Positions 16,256 to 24,650 of a stretch of DNA of 60,551 nt are shown in pieces. The translations under genes were made by a program, and so were the position numbers. Numbering within the stretch: the stretch's first letter is position 1; each line of letters begins with the position of its first letter. The notes beneath the pieces are model-generated. The model did no database searches and was not told the DNA's origin. It was given only the letters and a program-made list of their open reading frames with translations. This stretch comes from Rhodobacter sp. (GTDB lineage: Bacteria; Pseudomonadota; Alphaproteobacteria; Rhodobacterales; Rhodobacteraceae), in the NCBI GenBank assembly GCA_020251025.1, contig JADCDI010000060.1, forward strand, positions 1 to 60,551, given 5' to 3'.

Positions 16256-17053
16256 GTGACCCGGATCAAGCCCACCATCGCCGACCTTCGCGCCCGCAAG
16301 GGCAAGGGGCAACTGACCATGCTGCGCGTCATGTCGCTGGACGAGGCGGCGGCGGCCGAAGCGGCCGGGATCGACATTGTTTCCGTTCCTGCCGATCTGG
16401 TCACCCATCCGCGCTACCGCGAAGTGGCACCGACGCTGTTTTCCATGACGGGCCAGACCCATCTGGAGGCGGGAACCCGGGACGATTATCTGCGCTGGGC
16501 CTGCAAGGTGATGCTGGCGGGGGCTGATGCCGTCTATTGCTCGGGCGGGCTTGGCACGGTGGAACATGTCGCGCGCGAACATATCCCGGTTGTCGGGCAT
16601 GTCGGGCTGGTGCCAAGCCGCGCCACATGGACCGGCGGCATGAAAGCGGTGGCCAAGACCGCCCAGGGGGCCCTTGCGCTGCTGGAAGAGGTGCGGGCCT
16701 ATGAGTCTGCCGGTGCTTTTGCCGTGGAAATCGAGGTGGTCCCGACCGAGGTGGCCAGCGAGATCAGTCGCCGGGTGGGCCTTTTGCTGTGGTCGATGGG
16801 GGCCGGGCCGGGATGTGATGCGCAGTATCTGTTTGCCGAAGACATTCTTGGTACCAATCGCGGGCACATGCCGCGCCACTCCAAGGTCTACCGCAACTTC
16901 GCCGCCGAATATGACCGTCTCCAGTCCGAGCGCATCGCGGCCTTCCGCGAGTTCATTGCGGATGTCGCCTCTTCCGCCTACCCCGGGGACAAGCATCTGG
17001 TGAAGATGTCCCCGCAGGAACTGGCCGCCTTTCACGCCGCGCTGAACAGGTAG
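16256..17053 (+). CDS. PanB-like protein (ketopantoate hydroxymethyltransferase fold) of unknown reaction
   Basis: A protein of 265 residues aligning along the PanB family (PEP mutase/isocitrate lyase-like barrel): PVVGHVGLVP near 111-120, SAGAFAVEIEVVP near 151-163 and GAGPGCDAQ near 182-190. The usual metal-binding GDS reads PAD (45-47), and the VKLEGG motif, with its lysine and acidic residue, reads VYCSGG (93-98). E160 of the ECVP-type motif is kept. It is therefore unlikely to make ketopantoate and may be a lyase or aldolase of this operon's pathway. GTG start with GAGGAGG upstream. Confidence 0.78.
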   Translation: MTRIKPTIADLRARKGKGQLTMLRVMSLDEAAAAEAAGIDIVSVPADLVTHPRYREVAPTLFSMTGQTHLEAGTRDDYLRWACKVMLAGADAVYCSGGLGTVEHVAREHIPVVGHVGLVPSRATWTGGMKAVAKTAQGALALLEEVRAYESAGAFAVEIEVVPTEVASEISRRVGLLLWSMGAGPGCDAQYLFAEDILGTNRGHMPRHSKVYRNFAAEYDRLQSERIAAFREFIADVASSAYPGDKHLVKMSPQELAAFHAALNR

Positions 17054-17073
17054 CCAAATCAAGGAGACGACAC

Positions 17074-17388
17074 ATGCCGCAATGGATCCGCGCCTGCGCG
17101 ACCGACGACATCAATCCCGAAGACCTGATCCGCTTTGATCATGACGGGGATACTTATGCCATTTACCACGCGCCGGACGGCCGCTTTTATGCCACGGCAG
17201 GCCGCTGCACGCACGAGGATGTGCACCTGTGCGACGGTCTGGTCATGGGCCACCTGATCGAATGCCCCAAGCACAATGGCCAGTTCGATTACCGCACCGG
17301 CGAGGCCAAACGATCACCTGTCTGCATCAATCTCAAGACCTTTCCGGTCAAGGTCGAAGCCGGGGAAGTCTTTATCGGACTGAACTGA
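17074..17388 (+). CDS. Rieske-type 2Fe-2S ferredoxin (MocE-like)
   Basis: A small soluble protein of 104 residues. C45-T-H47 and C64-P-K-H67 are the four Rieske cluster ligands, and it lacks any catalytic oxygenase domain. The family contains MocE, the electron carrier for MocD in rhizopine breakdown. It is the last gene of the operon, 20 bp after the PanB-like gene, with AAGGAG upstream. It probably hands electrons to the diiron oxygenase at 15145. No ferredoxin reductase is encoded nearby, so a housekeeping reductase must serve. Confidence 0.9.
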   Translation: MPQWIRACATDDINPEDLIRFDHDGDTYAIYHAPDGRFYATAGRCTHEDVHLCDGLVMGHLIECPKHNGQFDYRTGEAKRSPVCINLKTFPVKVEAGEVFIGLN

Positions 17389-17823
17389 AGGCCCTTGCAG
17401 GCCCGGTCCGCGCCCACCACCGACGGCAGGCTTCCGGCCTGTGTCGCGGTGTCCCTGCGCGGGGGTGACGGGTTTGACCGGCGTGTTCCCGACCCTTCGC
17501 CGGTTGTGCGAGGGGCGCGCCTGCCCGCGCCGGTAACAGCACGAGGCCGTTGCCGGACGGCAGGCCGGGTTGTCGTGAAAGCCGGTGGCACCCCTGATGA
17601 CGAACATCCCGGCCCGTTCGCGATGCCCCCACTTGACGTGGGCGGCCAGCGCCTGGCGCAGGTTTCCAGCGGCATTTGCGATAAAGCCCGAACGCACGGC
17701 AGCCCGTATCCGTTCGGGGGGCCGCGATGCTGCCAAGCGCTGCGTCGCTGATGAGCCTCATGCGGCAGACACGGTCTTTGCGGCGTCAGCCTTCTGGCCC
17801 ATCCATCCCGGCATCCCGGCAGG
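17389..17823. other. Gene-free stretch after the ferredoxin gene
   Basis: Several overlapping open frames exist on both strands, but none gives a recognisable protein, and all are rich in Arg, Pro and Gly as expected for non-coding high-GC DNA. It may hold the decayed remains of a gene. No convincing terminator with a T-run was seen after 17388. Confidence 0.45.
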
Positions 17824-19005
17824 TCACACCCGGTTGCGCTGGATGAAGGCGCGCATGGCCGCCAAACCTTCATCAAGATTGCTGCGCCCGTAACCGATGC
17901 GGAAGCGGTCCGCAGGGGTCGGGTTCAGCGCAGAGCCGTAGATGGAAGAGGGCAGCAGCACGACACCGGCTTGCTCGACCATGCGTCGGCAGAAGGTCTC
18001 GACGCCCTCGGCACCCAAATAGCGCGGGAACATGACCACGCCGCCATCCGGCTTGTAGGTTTCGAACAGTTCGGGGAAATCCTTCAGCAGCGCCGCCACC
18101 TTGGCGTAGCCGTCGCTTGCCACCTTGCGCGTTCTGGCCAGCACGGCCCCGCTGTGCGTCAGAGCTATAAGGGACAGTCGCTCGGACGGCGCGCTGTTGC
18201 AGATGGAAAGGTAGTGTTTGAAGCGGACCAAGCGCTCAAGCAGGTCGCGATCCCGGCAGGCGATCCATCCAATGCGCAAGCCGGGCAGGCCATAGGCCTT
18301 GCTCATCACGTTCAACGACACCCCGCGCTCATAAACGTCCGCCGTTTGTGGCAGCCGCATCGCGGGGTCCCGCTCGATCAGGCGGTACACCTCGTCCGAG
18401 AACAGCCAGATGCCGTGGCGGCGGCAAAGTTCCACCAGCGCGTCATATCGGTCGCGCTCCAGGATCTTGCCCGTCGGGTTGTGCGGGAAATTTATGTACA
18501 GGACCCGCGTGTTGGGCCGTATGGCTGCGGCAACTTGGTCGATGTTCAGCGTCCAGCCCTGCGCCTCGTCAAGCGCAACGCCGGTTGTGGCGCAGATCGA
18601 AAGCGGTATGGTTTCGGCCGACTGGTAGTTCGGCGTTATGACGATCGCATGATCGCCGGCCGACAGCAACGTCCGGTAAAGGCAGTAGACGCCTTCCTCG
18701 GCACCGGCAAAGCACAGAATATCTTCGGCCTGACATCTGTCGTAGGTCGAGGCGATCGCGGTCCGCAGATCATGGGAACCATAGGGTTCGGTGTATGAAA
18801 GGCGTGTGTCGAGAAACGCCTCGATCGCGGCATCGCCGCCCAGCGCCAGCAGTTCGCGCACCGACAGCGTCTCGGCGTCGGACGCCGTCATGTGGTAGCG
18901 TGCCGAGAATTCCCAGCGCCCAAGGTAAGTCTCCAGCCTGAATTCGGGCAGCGCGGCCGGACCGATCATGTCGGGGGCGTTGATGGAAGCGATGGGTGCG
19001 ATCAT
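17824..19005 (-). CDS. PLP-dependent class I/II aminotransferase, substrate unknown
   Basis: About 393 residues, fold-type I. TEPYGSHDLRTAIA, INFPHNPTGKIL near 180, FSDEVYR near 212 and the PLP lysine in SLNVMSKAYGLPGLRIGW near 240 are typical. ATG 19005 is preferred because AAGGAG lies 10 bases upstream. Its start overlaps the stop of the DauR/YheO-type regulator (ATGA), so the two are one unit. It somewhat resembles the capreomycidine-synthase/VioD branch of aminotransferases, but the substrate is unknown. A link to basic or D-amino acids is only suggested by the regulator type. Confidence 0.85.
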   Translation of the reverse strand: MIAPIASINAPDMIGPAALPEFRLETYLGRWEFSARYHMTASDAETLSVRELLALGGDAAIEAFLDTRLSYTEPYGSHDLRTAIASTYDRCQAEDILCFAGAEEGVYCLYRTLLSAGDHAIVITPNYQSAETIPLSICATTGVALDEAQGWTLNIDQVAAAIRPNTRVLYINFPHNPTGKILERDRYDALVELCRRHGIWLFSDEVYRLIERDPAMRLPQTADVYERGVSLNVMSKAYGLPGLRIGWIACRDRDLLERLVRFKHYLSICNSAPSERLSLIALTHSGAVLARTRKVASDGYAKVAALLKDFPELFETYKPDGGVVMFPRYLGAEGVETFCRRMVEQAGVVLLPSSIYGSALNPTPADRFRIGYGRSNLDEGLAAMRAFIQRNRV

Positions 19006-19637
19006 GCAGGGTTTTCTCCTTTGGCCCGCGCGATGGCGAGACGCTTGTACAGGGTGGCGCGTGAGCAATTGAGCAGATCGGCGACGTAATTGGCAGCGCC
19101 GCGAACGGCGAACAAACCCCGGGCGTCGATTGCGGACACCAAGTCGGTCTGCGCCTGTGCATCAAGGCCGGTGATCGTTGCCTGCCGTTCTGCCAGGACG
19201 TCGCGTGCGGCAGCGTTCACCGCCTCGCGCCAGTCGGAAGGAAACAGCGCCCCGGCTTGCGGCAGCATGGCCGCGGCAGGCATCGTCAACAGCGCGTCCA
19301 ATGCCGCCCGGGCACCTTCGATGGCGGACACATCCAGGTTGATGCACAGCAGCCAGGCAGGGCGACCGGCCCCGTCGCGCAGCACGACACTGATCGAGCG
19401 CAACGCACGCCCGTCCCGGTTCGCCTTCGCATATGGCCCGATCAGGTCGGACGGGAACGGGTGCAGATCGCCAATCTCACCAAGAGACGGATCACCGACC
19501 CGCCGCCGCGAGAAGTTGCCGGCGATGTGGACAATCCGGTTTGTGCCCAGGTCATGCACGACCGCCTCGACATGCGGCGAAAACAATGTCGCCAGCGCGT
19601 TGGCTATTCTTGCCAGGGGAGCGTGCGAATCCAACAT
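19002..19637 (-). CDS. DauR/YheO-type transcriptional regulator (PAS-like + HTH)
   Basis: A protein of 211 residues. The N-terminal half (LFSPHVEAVVHDLGTNRIVHIAGNFS onward) matches the YheO PAS-like domain, and the C-terminus (GAANYVADLLNCSRATLYKRLA, near 180-201) is a helix-turn-helix. DauR of this family represses D-arginine catabolism. It is translationally coupled to the aminotransferase gene it probably controls. TTGACA stands only about 30 bases before the ATG, so the mRNA may be nearly leaderless; the palindrome at 19644-19657 is a candidate autoregulatory site. Confidence 0.85.
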   Translation of the reverse strand: MLDSHAPLARIANALATLFSPHVEAVVHDLGTNRIVHIAGNFSRRRVGDPSLGEIGDLHPFPSDLIGPYAKANRDGRALRSISVVLRDGAGRPAWLLCINLDVSAIEGARAALDALLTMPAAAMLPQAGALFPSDWREAVNAAARDVLAERQATITGLDAQAQTDLVSAIDARGLFAVRGAANYVADLLNCSRATLYKRLAIARAKGENPA

Positions 19638-19643
19638 TCCGGC

Positions 19644-19657
19644 AGATTGGCAAATCT
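19644..19657. promoter_or_regulatory. Palindrome in the DauR-like gene promoter region
   Basis: AGATT-GGCA-AATCT, a 5 bp inverted repeat just upstream of the ATG at 19637. On the minus strand a TTGACA occupies 19671-19666, so this palindrome would cover the -10 region. Good position for autorepression, but short. Confidence 0.35.
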
Positions 19658-19872
19658 AGACACAATGTCAAGAACAGACAAAAATTCCATACACGCTTGG
19701 CTGGCGCTGGCGTGCAAGGCAAGGGACAGGCAACTTCAGCGCGCCACCGGATACTTCCGCCGAACGCCGGACCGGCGCAGCGCGATACGTCCGCCCGGGG
19801 CAGGATGTATCCGTCCTGGGATAAACGCCTGTTCCGGAGGAAATCCCGGGACGATCCACCTTGCCTGCCGTC

Positions 19873-19886
19873 TGACCGGGCGGTCA
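19873..19886. promoter_or_regulatory. Perfect palindrome upstream of hisC
   Basis: TGACCG-GG-CGGTCA, a 14 bp perfect inverted repeat 62 bp before the hisC ATG. Such arms are common in TetR-type operators. No regulator gene of that type is in the window, so the binder is unknown. Confidence 0.35.
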
Positions 19887-19948
19887 AGATGCCGCTGGCA
19901 AACGGCCCGGCCCGCCGCTAGAACCAGCCTGGAAGCGGGAGTACGGCC

Positions 19949-21034
19949 ATGACGAACGCAATACGCCCACAGCCGGGCATCCTGGAAATCGCCCTGTATC
20001 AGGGCGGTCAGGCGCAGATTGCGGGCATGCCGAACGTGGTCAAGCTGTCGTCGAACGAAAACCCCTTCGGCCCGTCGGAACGTGCGCGGGAAGTTTTCCT
20101 GCGCAGCGTCCACCAGCTGCACCGATACCCCTCCACCGACCATGCCGCCCTGCGTCAGGCCATCGCCGAGGTGCATGGCCTTGACGCCGGTCGCGTGATC
20201 TGCGGTGCCGGTTCGGACGAGGTCATCACCTTTCTGTGCCAGGCCTATGCCGGCCCGGGGGATGAGGTGATCCATACCGAACACGGATTCCTGATGTACC
20301 GCATCTCTGCCCTTGCCGTCGGGGCGACCCCGGTCGAGGTGGCAGAGCGGGAACGCACCGCCGATGTCGATGCCATCCTTGCCGCCTGCACCAAGAAGAC
20401 AAAGCTTGTCTTCATCGCCAACCCGAACAACCCCACCGGCACGATGATCGGGGCCAAGGACATGGCCCGGCTTGCCGAAGGTCTGCCGAAACAGGCGATC
20501 CTGGTACTGGACGGGGCCTATGCCGAATATGTCGAAGGTTATGACGGCGGCAAGGCGCTGATCGAGGCGCGCGACAATGTCGTGATGACCCGCACCTTTT
20601 CCAAGGCCTACGGGCTGGGCGGGCTGCGCATCGGCTGGGGGTATGGTCCGCAGGCGATCATCGATGTGCTTAACCGCATCCGCGGGCCATTCAACCTGTC
20701 GACCGCACAGCTTGATGTTGCCGAAGCCGCCGTGCGCGATCAGGACCACGTCGCCAGATGCCGCGCGGAAAACACGCGCATGCGGGCCTGGCTGGCGGAA
20801 TCGCTGGCGGAAATGGGGGTGCCGTCCGATACCTCGACGGCCAACTTCGTGCTTGCCCGCTTTGCCGATGCCGCCGAGGCGGCGAATTGCGACGCCTACC
20901 TCAAGACCCAGGGGCTGATCGTGCGTCAGGTCGGCAGCTACAAGCTGCCGCATTGCCTGCGCATCACGGTCGGCGACGAAAGCTCGTGCCGCCGCATCGT
21001 CCACGCCGTTGCCCAGTTCAAGGGACAGCGGTGA
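19949..21034 (+). CDS. hisC: Histidinol-phosphate aminotransferase (or aromatic aminotransferase)
   Basis: A protein of 361 residues, class II aminotransferase of the HisC branch. [12 protein letters not shown] near residue 32 and [11 protein letters not shown] near 155 fit the family; the PLP lysine is in [17 protein letters not shown] near 217, and RLRITVG-like CLRITVGDE binds phosphate substrate. Normal length. Its stop overlaps the tyrC start, so it may serve tyrosine/phenylalanine synthesis as well as, or instead of, histidine synthesis; HisC-like enzymes beside tyrC often do. Confidence 0.9.
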   Translation: MTNAIRPQPGILEIALYQGGQAQIAGMPNVVKLSSNENPFGPSERAREVFLRSVHQLHRYPSTDHAALRQAIAEVHGLDAGRVICGAGSDEVITFLCQAYAGPGDEVIHTEHGFLMYRISALAVGATPVEVAERERTADVDAILAACTKKTKLVFIANPNNPTGTMIGAKDMARLAEGLPKQAILVLDGAYAEYVEGYDGGKALIEARDNVVMTRTFSKAYGLGGLRIGWGYGPQAIIDVLNRIRGPFNLSTAQLDVAEAAVRDQDHVARCRAENTRMRAWLAESLAEMGVPSDTSTANFVLARFADAAEAANCDAYLKTQGLIVRQVGSYKLPHCLRITVGDESSCRRIVHAVAQFKGQR

Positions 21035-21975
21035 TGCCGCAGATTTATGACCGCGTCGCGCTGATCGGGCTGGGGCTGATTGCCTCGTCCATGGCCCATG
21101 CGATCCGTCGGGGCGGGCTTGCCCGGGACATCACAGGCTATGCGCAAACGGCCGAAACCCGCGCCACCGCGCTTGAGATCGGCTTTGTCGACCGTGTGAC
21201 GGAGACGGCGGCACAGGCCGTGCAGGGGGCCGATCTGGTCGTGCTTGCAGTGCCGGTGGGGGCGATGGGTAACCTTGCCGCCGAAATCGGCCCGCATCTG
21301 GCCCCCGGTGCCACGGTGACGGACGTAGGCTCGGTCAAGCAGGCGGTGATTGCGGCGGTGGCACCGCATCTGCCGCCGGGTGTTGCCTTTGTTCCCGGTC
21401 ACCCGCTGGCGGGAACGGAATATTCCGGCCCGCGTTCGGGCTTTGCCACGCTGTTCCAGAACCGCTGGTGCCTGCTGACGCCAACGGAACGGTCCACGCC
21501 TGCGGCGGTCGCAAGGCTGCGCCGTCTTTGGGAAGCGATGGGGTCCAACGTGGACGAGATGGATGCCGCGCATCATGATCTGGTGCTGGCGGTGGTGTCC
21601 CATACCCCGCATCTGATCGCCTATACGATGGTGGGGGTGGCCGACCATCTGCAGCAGGTTTCAAATTCGGAAGTGATCAAGTATTCCGCCAGCGGCTTTC
21701 GCGATTTCACCCGAATCGCGGCCAGCGATCCGACGATGTGGCGGGACGTGTTTCTGACAAACAAGGAAGCCACCCTTGATATCCTGGGCCGCTTCACCGA
21801 AGAACTCTTTGCTTTGCAACGCGCTATCCGTCTGGGCGATGGTCCGCACCTGCACGAATATTTTACAAGGACTCGGGCGGTCAGACGCGGTATCATAGAG
21901 GCAGGGCAGGACACTGCCGCGCCGGATTTCGGGCGCGGGGCAGGGGTGCGGGCAGACACGAAGCCTGCGGAATAG
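21034..21975 (+). CDS. tyrC: Prephenate/arogenate (cyclohexadienyl) dehydrogenase
   Basis: About 313 residues. VALIGLGLIASSMAHAIRR is the N-terminal NAD-binding fold, VTDVGSVKQAV near 95 and GHPLAGTEYSGP near 117 carry the active-site His and neighbours, and DLVLAVVSHTPHLIAY belongs to the helical dimer domain. It oxidises prephenate or arogenate on the tyrosine route. The ATG overlaps the hisC stop by one base (TGATG). The C-terminal 25 residues are a weakly conserved tail. Confidence 0.92.
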   Translation: MPQIYDRVALIGLGLIASSMAHAIRRGGLARDITGYAQTAETRATALEIGFVDRVTETAAQAVQGADLVVLAVPVGAMGNLAAEIGPHLAPGATVTDVGSVKQAVIAAVAPHLPPGVAFVPGHPLAGTEYSGPRSGFATLFQNRWCLLTPTERSTPAAVARLRRLWEAMGSNVDEMDAAHHDLVLAVVSHTPHLIAYTMVGVADHLQQVSNSEVIKYSASGFRDFTRIAASDPTMWRDVFLTNKEATLDILGRFTEELFALQRAIRLGDGPHLHEYFTRTRAVRRGIIEAGQDTAAPDFGRGAGVRADTKPAE

Positions 21976-21982
21976 GGACGGG

Positions 21983-22960
21983 ATGCGACGCTTTGCCTGT
22001 GGTTTCGTGCTTGGCCTGTTCCTGGCCGGTTCGGCTTGGGCCAATGCGCCGGACAGGTCGCTGCGCCCGGCCCCGAACCCGCTTGGCACGCTGCAGCCTG
22101 CCGCCGCCCCGGCGCCGCAAATGACGGGTGCCGCCGGGGTTTCGCTTCAGGACCAGGCAGCGGCGCTGTTGGCCGCGCGGGGCGCGGGCACCTCGTCATC
22201 TCCCCGGCCCCGGGAACGCCCGGTTGTGCGCATCTCGGGCGCATCTGAATCGCCGCAGCCGGTCCGGCAAGCCGGTCCCGTGCCCTCTTTGGCCCCGGCG
22301 GCCCTGGCGCTGCTGTCGGTGCCGCGCCCCGAACCGCGCCCGCGCCCGTCGGCGGGCGTTTCCGCCGATCCGCAAGCGCCGGAAAAAATTCAGACCGTGG
22401 CTGCCGTTCGCATCCTGCCCGGGCAGAGCGCGATCACGGGCAAGAAGGGCTCGGTCTGCGGCGATCCGTCGATCAGGGGTGAAACCCTGGCACCGATCAC
22501 GTCCCGCGTGCGCGGATGCGGGATCAAGGAACCTGTCCGCATCACCTCGGTTGACGGTGTGGCGCTCAGCCAGGCTGCCGTCATCAACTGCGATACGGCG
22601 CGCGCCCTGAAAACCTGGGTCCGCAAGGGCCTGAAACCGGCCTTCGGCCGCAAGGATGTGGTCGGGCTTCGGGTTGCGGCCAGCTATGCCTGCCGCCCGC
22701 GCAACAATATCCGGGGCGCAAAGATCAGCGAACATGGCCGCGGCAATGCGATTGACATTTCCGCCATCATCCTTGCGGACGGAAGGGATATCGTCGTCGC
22801 CGAAGACTGGCGCAGATCGGCGGGCCGGCCGATGAGAAAAGCCTATAAAGCCGCCTGCGGCCCCTTCAGCACAACGCTGGGCCCCGAGTCTGACCGGCAT
22901 CACCGCAATCACCTGCATTTTGATATCGCCAGCCAGCGCGGCGGTTCCTATTGCCGCTGA
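21983..22960 (+). CDS. Extensin-like family protein, secreted
   Basis: A protein of 325 residues. MRRFACGFVLGLFLAGSAWA is a signal peptide, residues 20-130 are a proline- and alanine-rich low-complexity linker, and the C-terminal 190 residues are the extensin-like C domain. This domain shares the D-Ala-D-Ala carboxypeptidase-type zinc fold: ISEHGRGNAIDIS and HRNHLHFDIA supply likely His/Asp ligands. Several cysteines (SVCGDP, RGCGI, INCDTA, ASYACR, KAACG, SYCR) suggest disulfides in the periplasm. Seven bases after tyrC. Probably acts on the cell wall; substrate unproven. Confidence 0.85.
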   Translation: MRRFACGFVLGLFLAGSAWANAPDRSLRPAPNPLGTLQPAAAPAPQMTGAAGVSLQDQAAALLAARGAGTSSSPRPRERPVVRISGASESPQPVRQAGPVPSLAPAALALLSVPRPEPRPRPSAGVSADPQAPEKIQTVAAVRILPGQSAITGKKGSVCGDPSIRGETLAPITSRVRGCGIKEPVRITSVDGVALSQAAVINCDTARALKTWVRKGLKPAFGRKDVVGLRVAASYACRPRNNIRGAKISEHGRGNAIDISAIILADGRDIVVAEDWRRSAGRPMRKAYKAACGPFSTTLGPESDRHHRNHLHFDIASQRGGSYCR

Positions 22961-23944
22961 TCAGTTCATGCGGGGGGCAGGCCCCAGCGGGAATGGCCCC
23001 AGGCTCATCCGGCCTTTGGCGAAGATCAGCGGCAGATCAAGGTCTTCGGGGCTTCCCGTCTGGTCCGCAAGCAGCGCCAGCATGTTCTGCCAGGTGGGGG
23101 CCGCTTCTGCCGTGATCAGCCCGGCGGCGACCGCCAGCGGCACGGCATCGCGCCAGTCCGTCAGCCGCAGGGCAATCCGCCCTTCCGCAAGCCCGTCCGC
23201 CGCCGCCGCAAGGCTGCCCGAGCCGGACAGAACCAGCCTGCCCCAGACAAGGCGGAGCTCTTTCACGTCAACATGCGTGGCACGCGGGCGCGCCTGACCT
23301 GCCCTGCGGTCCAGCGGCACCGTCAGCGTAACAATGGCATCCAGCCGCAGCTTTTCCAGCGTTTGGGGGAAATCGGGCAAGGCACCCGTGATGCCGGGAT
23401 CGGGTGCCAGCCCCAGCATTTCCAGACCGATCTCGTGGCGTGCCCCGTCGCCGTCAACCCGTCTGGTGGCAAAGCGCAGCGTATCGACACCGGCGGTCCA
23501 GCCCAGGTCGGATGTCACGCGCATGCCGTCGCCGATCAGGGTCAGCCGGTCCAGGGCCAGGCTGGTGCCCGGCACGATCACGACACTGGCCTGCAACCTG
23601 TCGGAGGCCACCGCAAGATCCTGCAAGGGGGTGCGGACCTGCTGCTGGCTGGCGAAGGCGGCAATGATGTGCCAGGGCTTGTAGCTGAGTGACAGGACCT
23701 GCACGAAGGGGGCCGTCCAGCCATAGCCCGACGCGGGGTCTGCAAGCCGCAGGTCCGTTACGGTCAGGTCGAACCGGTTGGGAAAGCCGCGGACGGACAG
23801 CGCGCTGTGTCCCGCCACAAGCCCGGCTTCGCTTTGGGTCCGGAACCATGTCTGCGCGGCGGTTTCCAGGGCCCGGGCCCCCACGAACCAGTAGCCGCCC
23901 CAGGTGACCGCCGCTGCGACCACCACCCACACCAAAGCGCGCAT
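22961..23944 (-). CDS. DUF2125 domain-containing protein
   Basis: About 327 residues. The N-terminus MRALVWVVVAAAVTWGGYWF is a membrane anchor or signal segment, followed by ALETAAQTWFRTQ and VRGFPNRFDLTVTDL, which are typical of alphaproteobacterial DUF2125 proteins. The domain is thought to lie in the periplasm and its role is unknown. ATG 23944, preceded by AAGGGG, is preferred over an upstream TTG. It ends directly against the extensin-like gene, tail to tail. Confidence 0.82.
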   Translation of the reverse strand: MRALVWVVVAAAVTWGGYWFVGARALETAAQTWFRTQSEAGLVAGHSALSVRGFPNRFDLTVTDLRLADPASGYGWTAPFVQVLSLSYKPWHIIAAFASQQQVRTPLQDLAVASDRLQASVVIVPGTSLALDRLTLIGDGMRVTSDLGWTAGVDTLRFATRRVDGDGARHEIGLEMLGLAPDPGITGALPDFPQTLEKLRLDAIVTLTVPLDRRAGQARPRATHVDVKELRLVWGRLVLSGSGSLAAAADGLAEGRIALRLTDWRDAVPLAVAAGLITAEAAPTWQNMLALLADQTGSPEDLDLPLIFAKGRMSLGPFPLGPAPRMN

Positions 23945-24008
23945 CGCCGCCCCTTCCAATCGTTCGAAGGCTGTTGTTTACAAGCCCCGCAGCACAAGGG
24001 CCAGAGAC

Positions 24009-24563
24009 ATGAGCAAAGCGTATGGGACCGGCCGGCTGTGGATTTTCGGCTATGGCTCGCTGATCTGGAACCCCGGCTTTCCCGTGGCAGACCGCCATAT
24101 CGCCCGGCTGGACGGCTGGCATCGCAGCTTCTGCATGCGATCAATCCATCACCGCGGATCGGTCGAGGCGCCGGGCCTGGTTCTTGCGCTTGACCGCCAG
24201 GAAGGTGCCCGCTGCGACGGCGTGGCCCTTGCCGTGGAGCCGGGCCACGAAGATGCCACCATTGCCGTTCTGCGCGAACGCGAACTGGTTTCATCGGCCT
24301 ATCTGGAAGCCAGGCTTCCTGTCACCCTGCGGCAGGGCGGGCAGGTCACTGCGCTGGTCTATGTGATTGATCCCGATCACGACCAGTATTGCGGGGGCCT
24401 GCCACCGGAGGAGCAGGCCAGGATCATCGCCCGGTCTGTCGGCGGACGCGGCAGCAACCGCGATTACCTTCTCAACACGGCAGAGCATCTGTCGTCCCTG
24501 GGCATCTGCGACCCCGATCTGGTCTGGCTGGCCGCACGGGTGCGGCAGATCTGCCCGGATTGA
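24009..24563 (+). CDS. chaC: ChaC-family gamma-glutamylcyclotransferase
   Basis: A protein of 184 residues. IFGYGSLIWNPGF near residue 12 is the substrate-binding loop of gamma-glutamylcyclotransferases; RERELVSSAYLE near 95 holds the catalytic glutamate, and RGSNRDYLLNTAEHL is a conserved ChaC segment. The enzyme cleaves glutathione to 5-oxoproline and Cys-Gly. Start at ATG 24009. It diverges from DUF2125 across a 64 bp gap. Confidence 0.92.
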   Translation: MSKAYGTGRLWIFGYGSLIWNPGFPVADRHIARLDGWHRSFCMRSIHHRGSVEAPGLVLALDRQEGARCDGVALAVEPGHEDATIAVLRERELVSSAYLEARLPVTLRQGGQVTALVYVIDPDHDQYCGGLPPEEQARIIARSVGGRGSNRDYLLNTAEHLSSLGICDPDLVWLAARVRQICPD

Positions 24564-24650
24564 GCGCCTGACCTGCCCCGGCAGGATTGGGAGTTGGCAT
24601 CCCGCAGCCGCATCCGTATTCTTGCGCGAAACCACAGGACAGGACCGTTG

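Larger units (their letters stand above)
19638..19948. other. Divergent intergenic region before hisC
   Basis: About 310 bases without a gene. It holds the promoter region of the minus-strand regulator (about 19638-19675), then featureless sequence, then the TGACCG-GG-CGGTCA palindrome at 19873-19886 ahead of hisC. Confidence 0.5.

Noticed and set aside
16256-17053. Calling this gene panB
   Set aside because: Fold-level similarity is clear, but key catalytic motifs are changed and the gene sits in a sugar operon, so a pantothenate role is not supported.
17314-17876. Minus-strand frames in the gap after the ferredoxin gene
   Set aside because: No recognisable domain, several equally long frames in other registers, and overlap with the real aminotransferase or ferredoxin ends.
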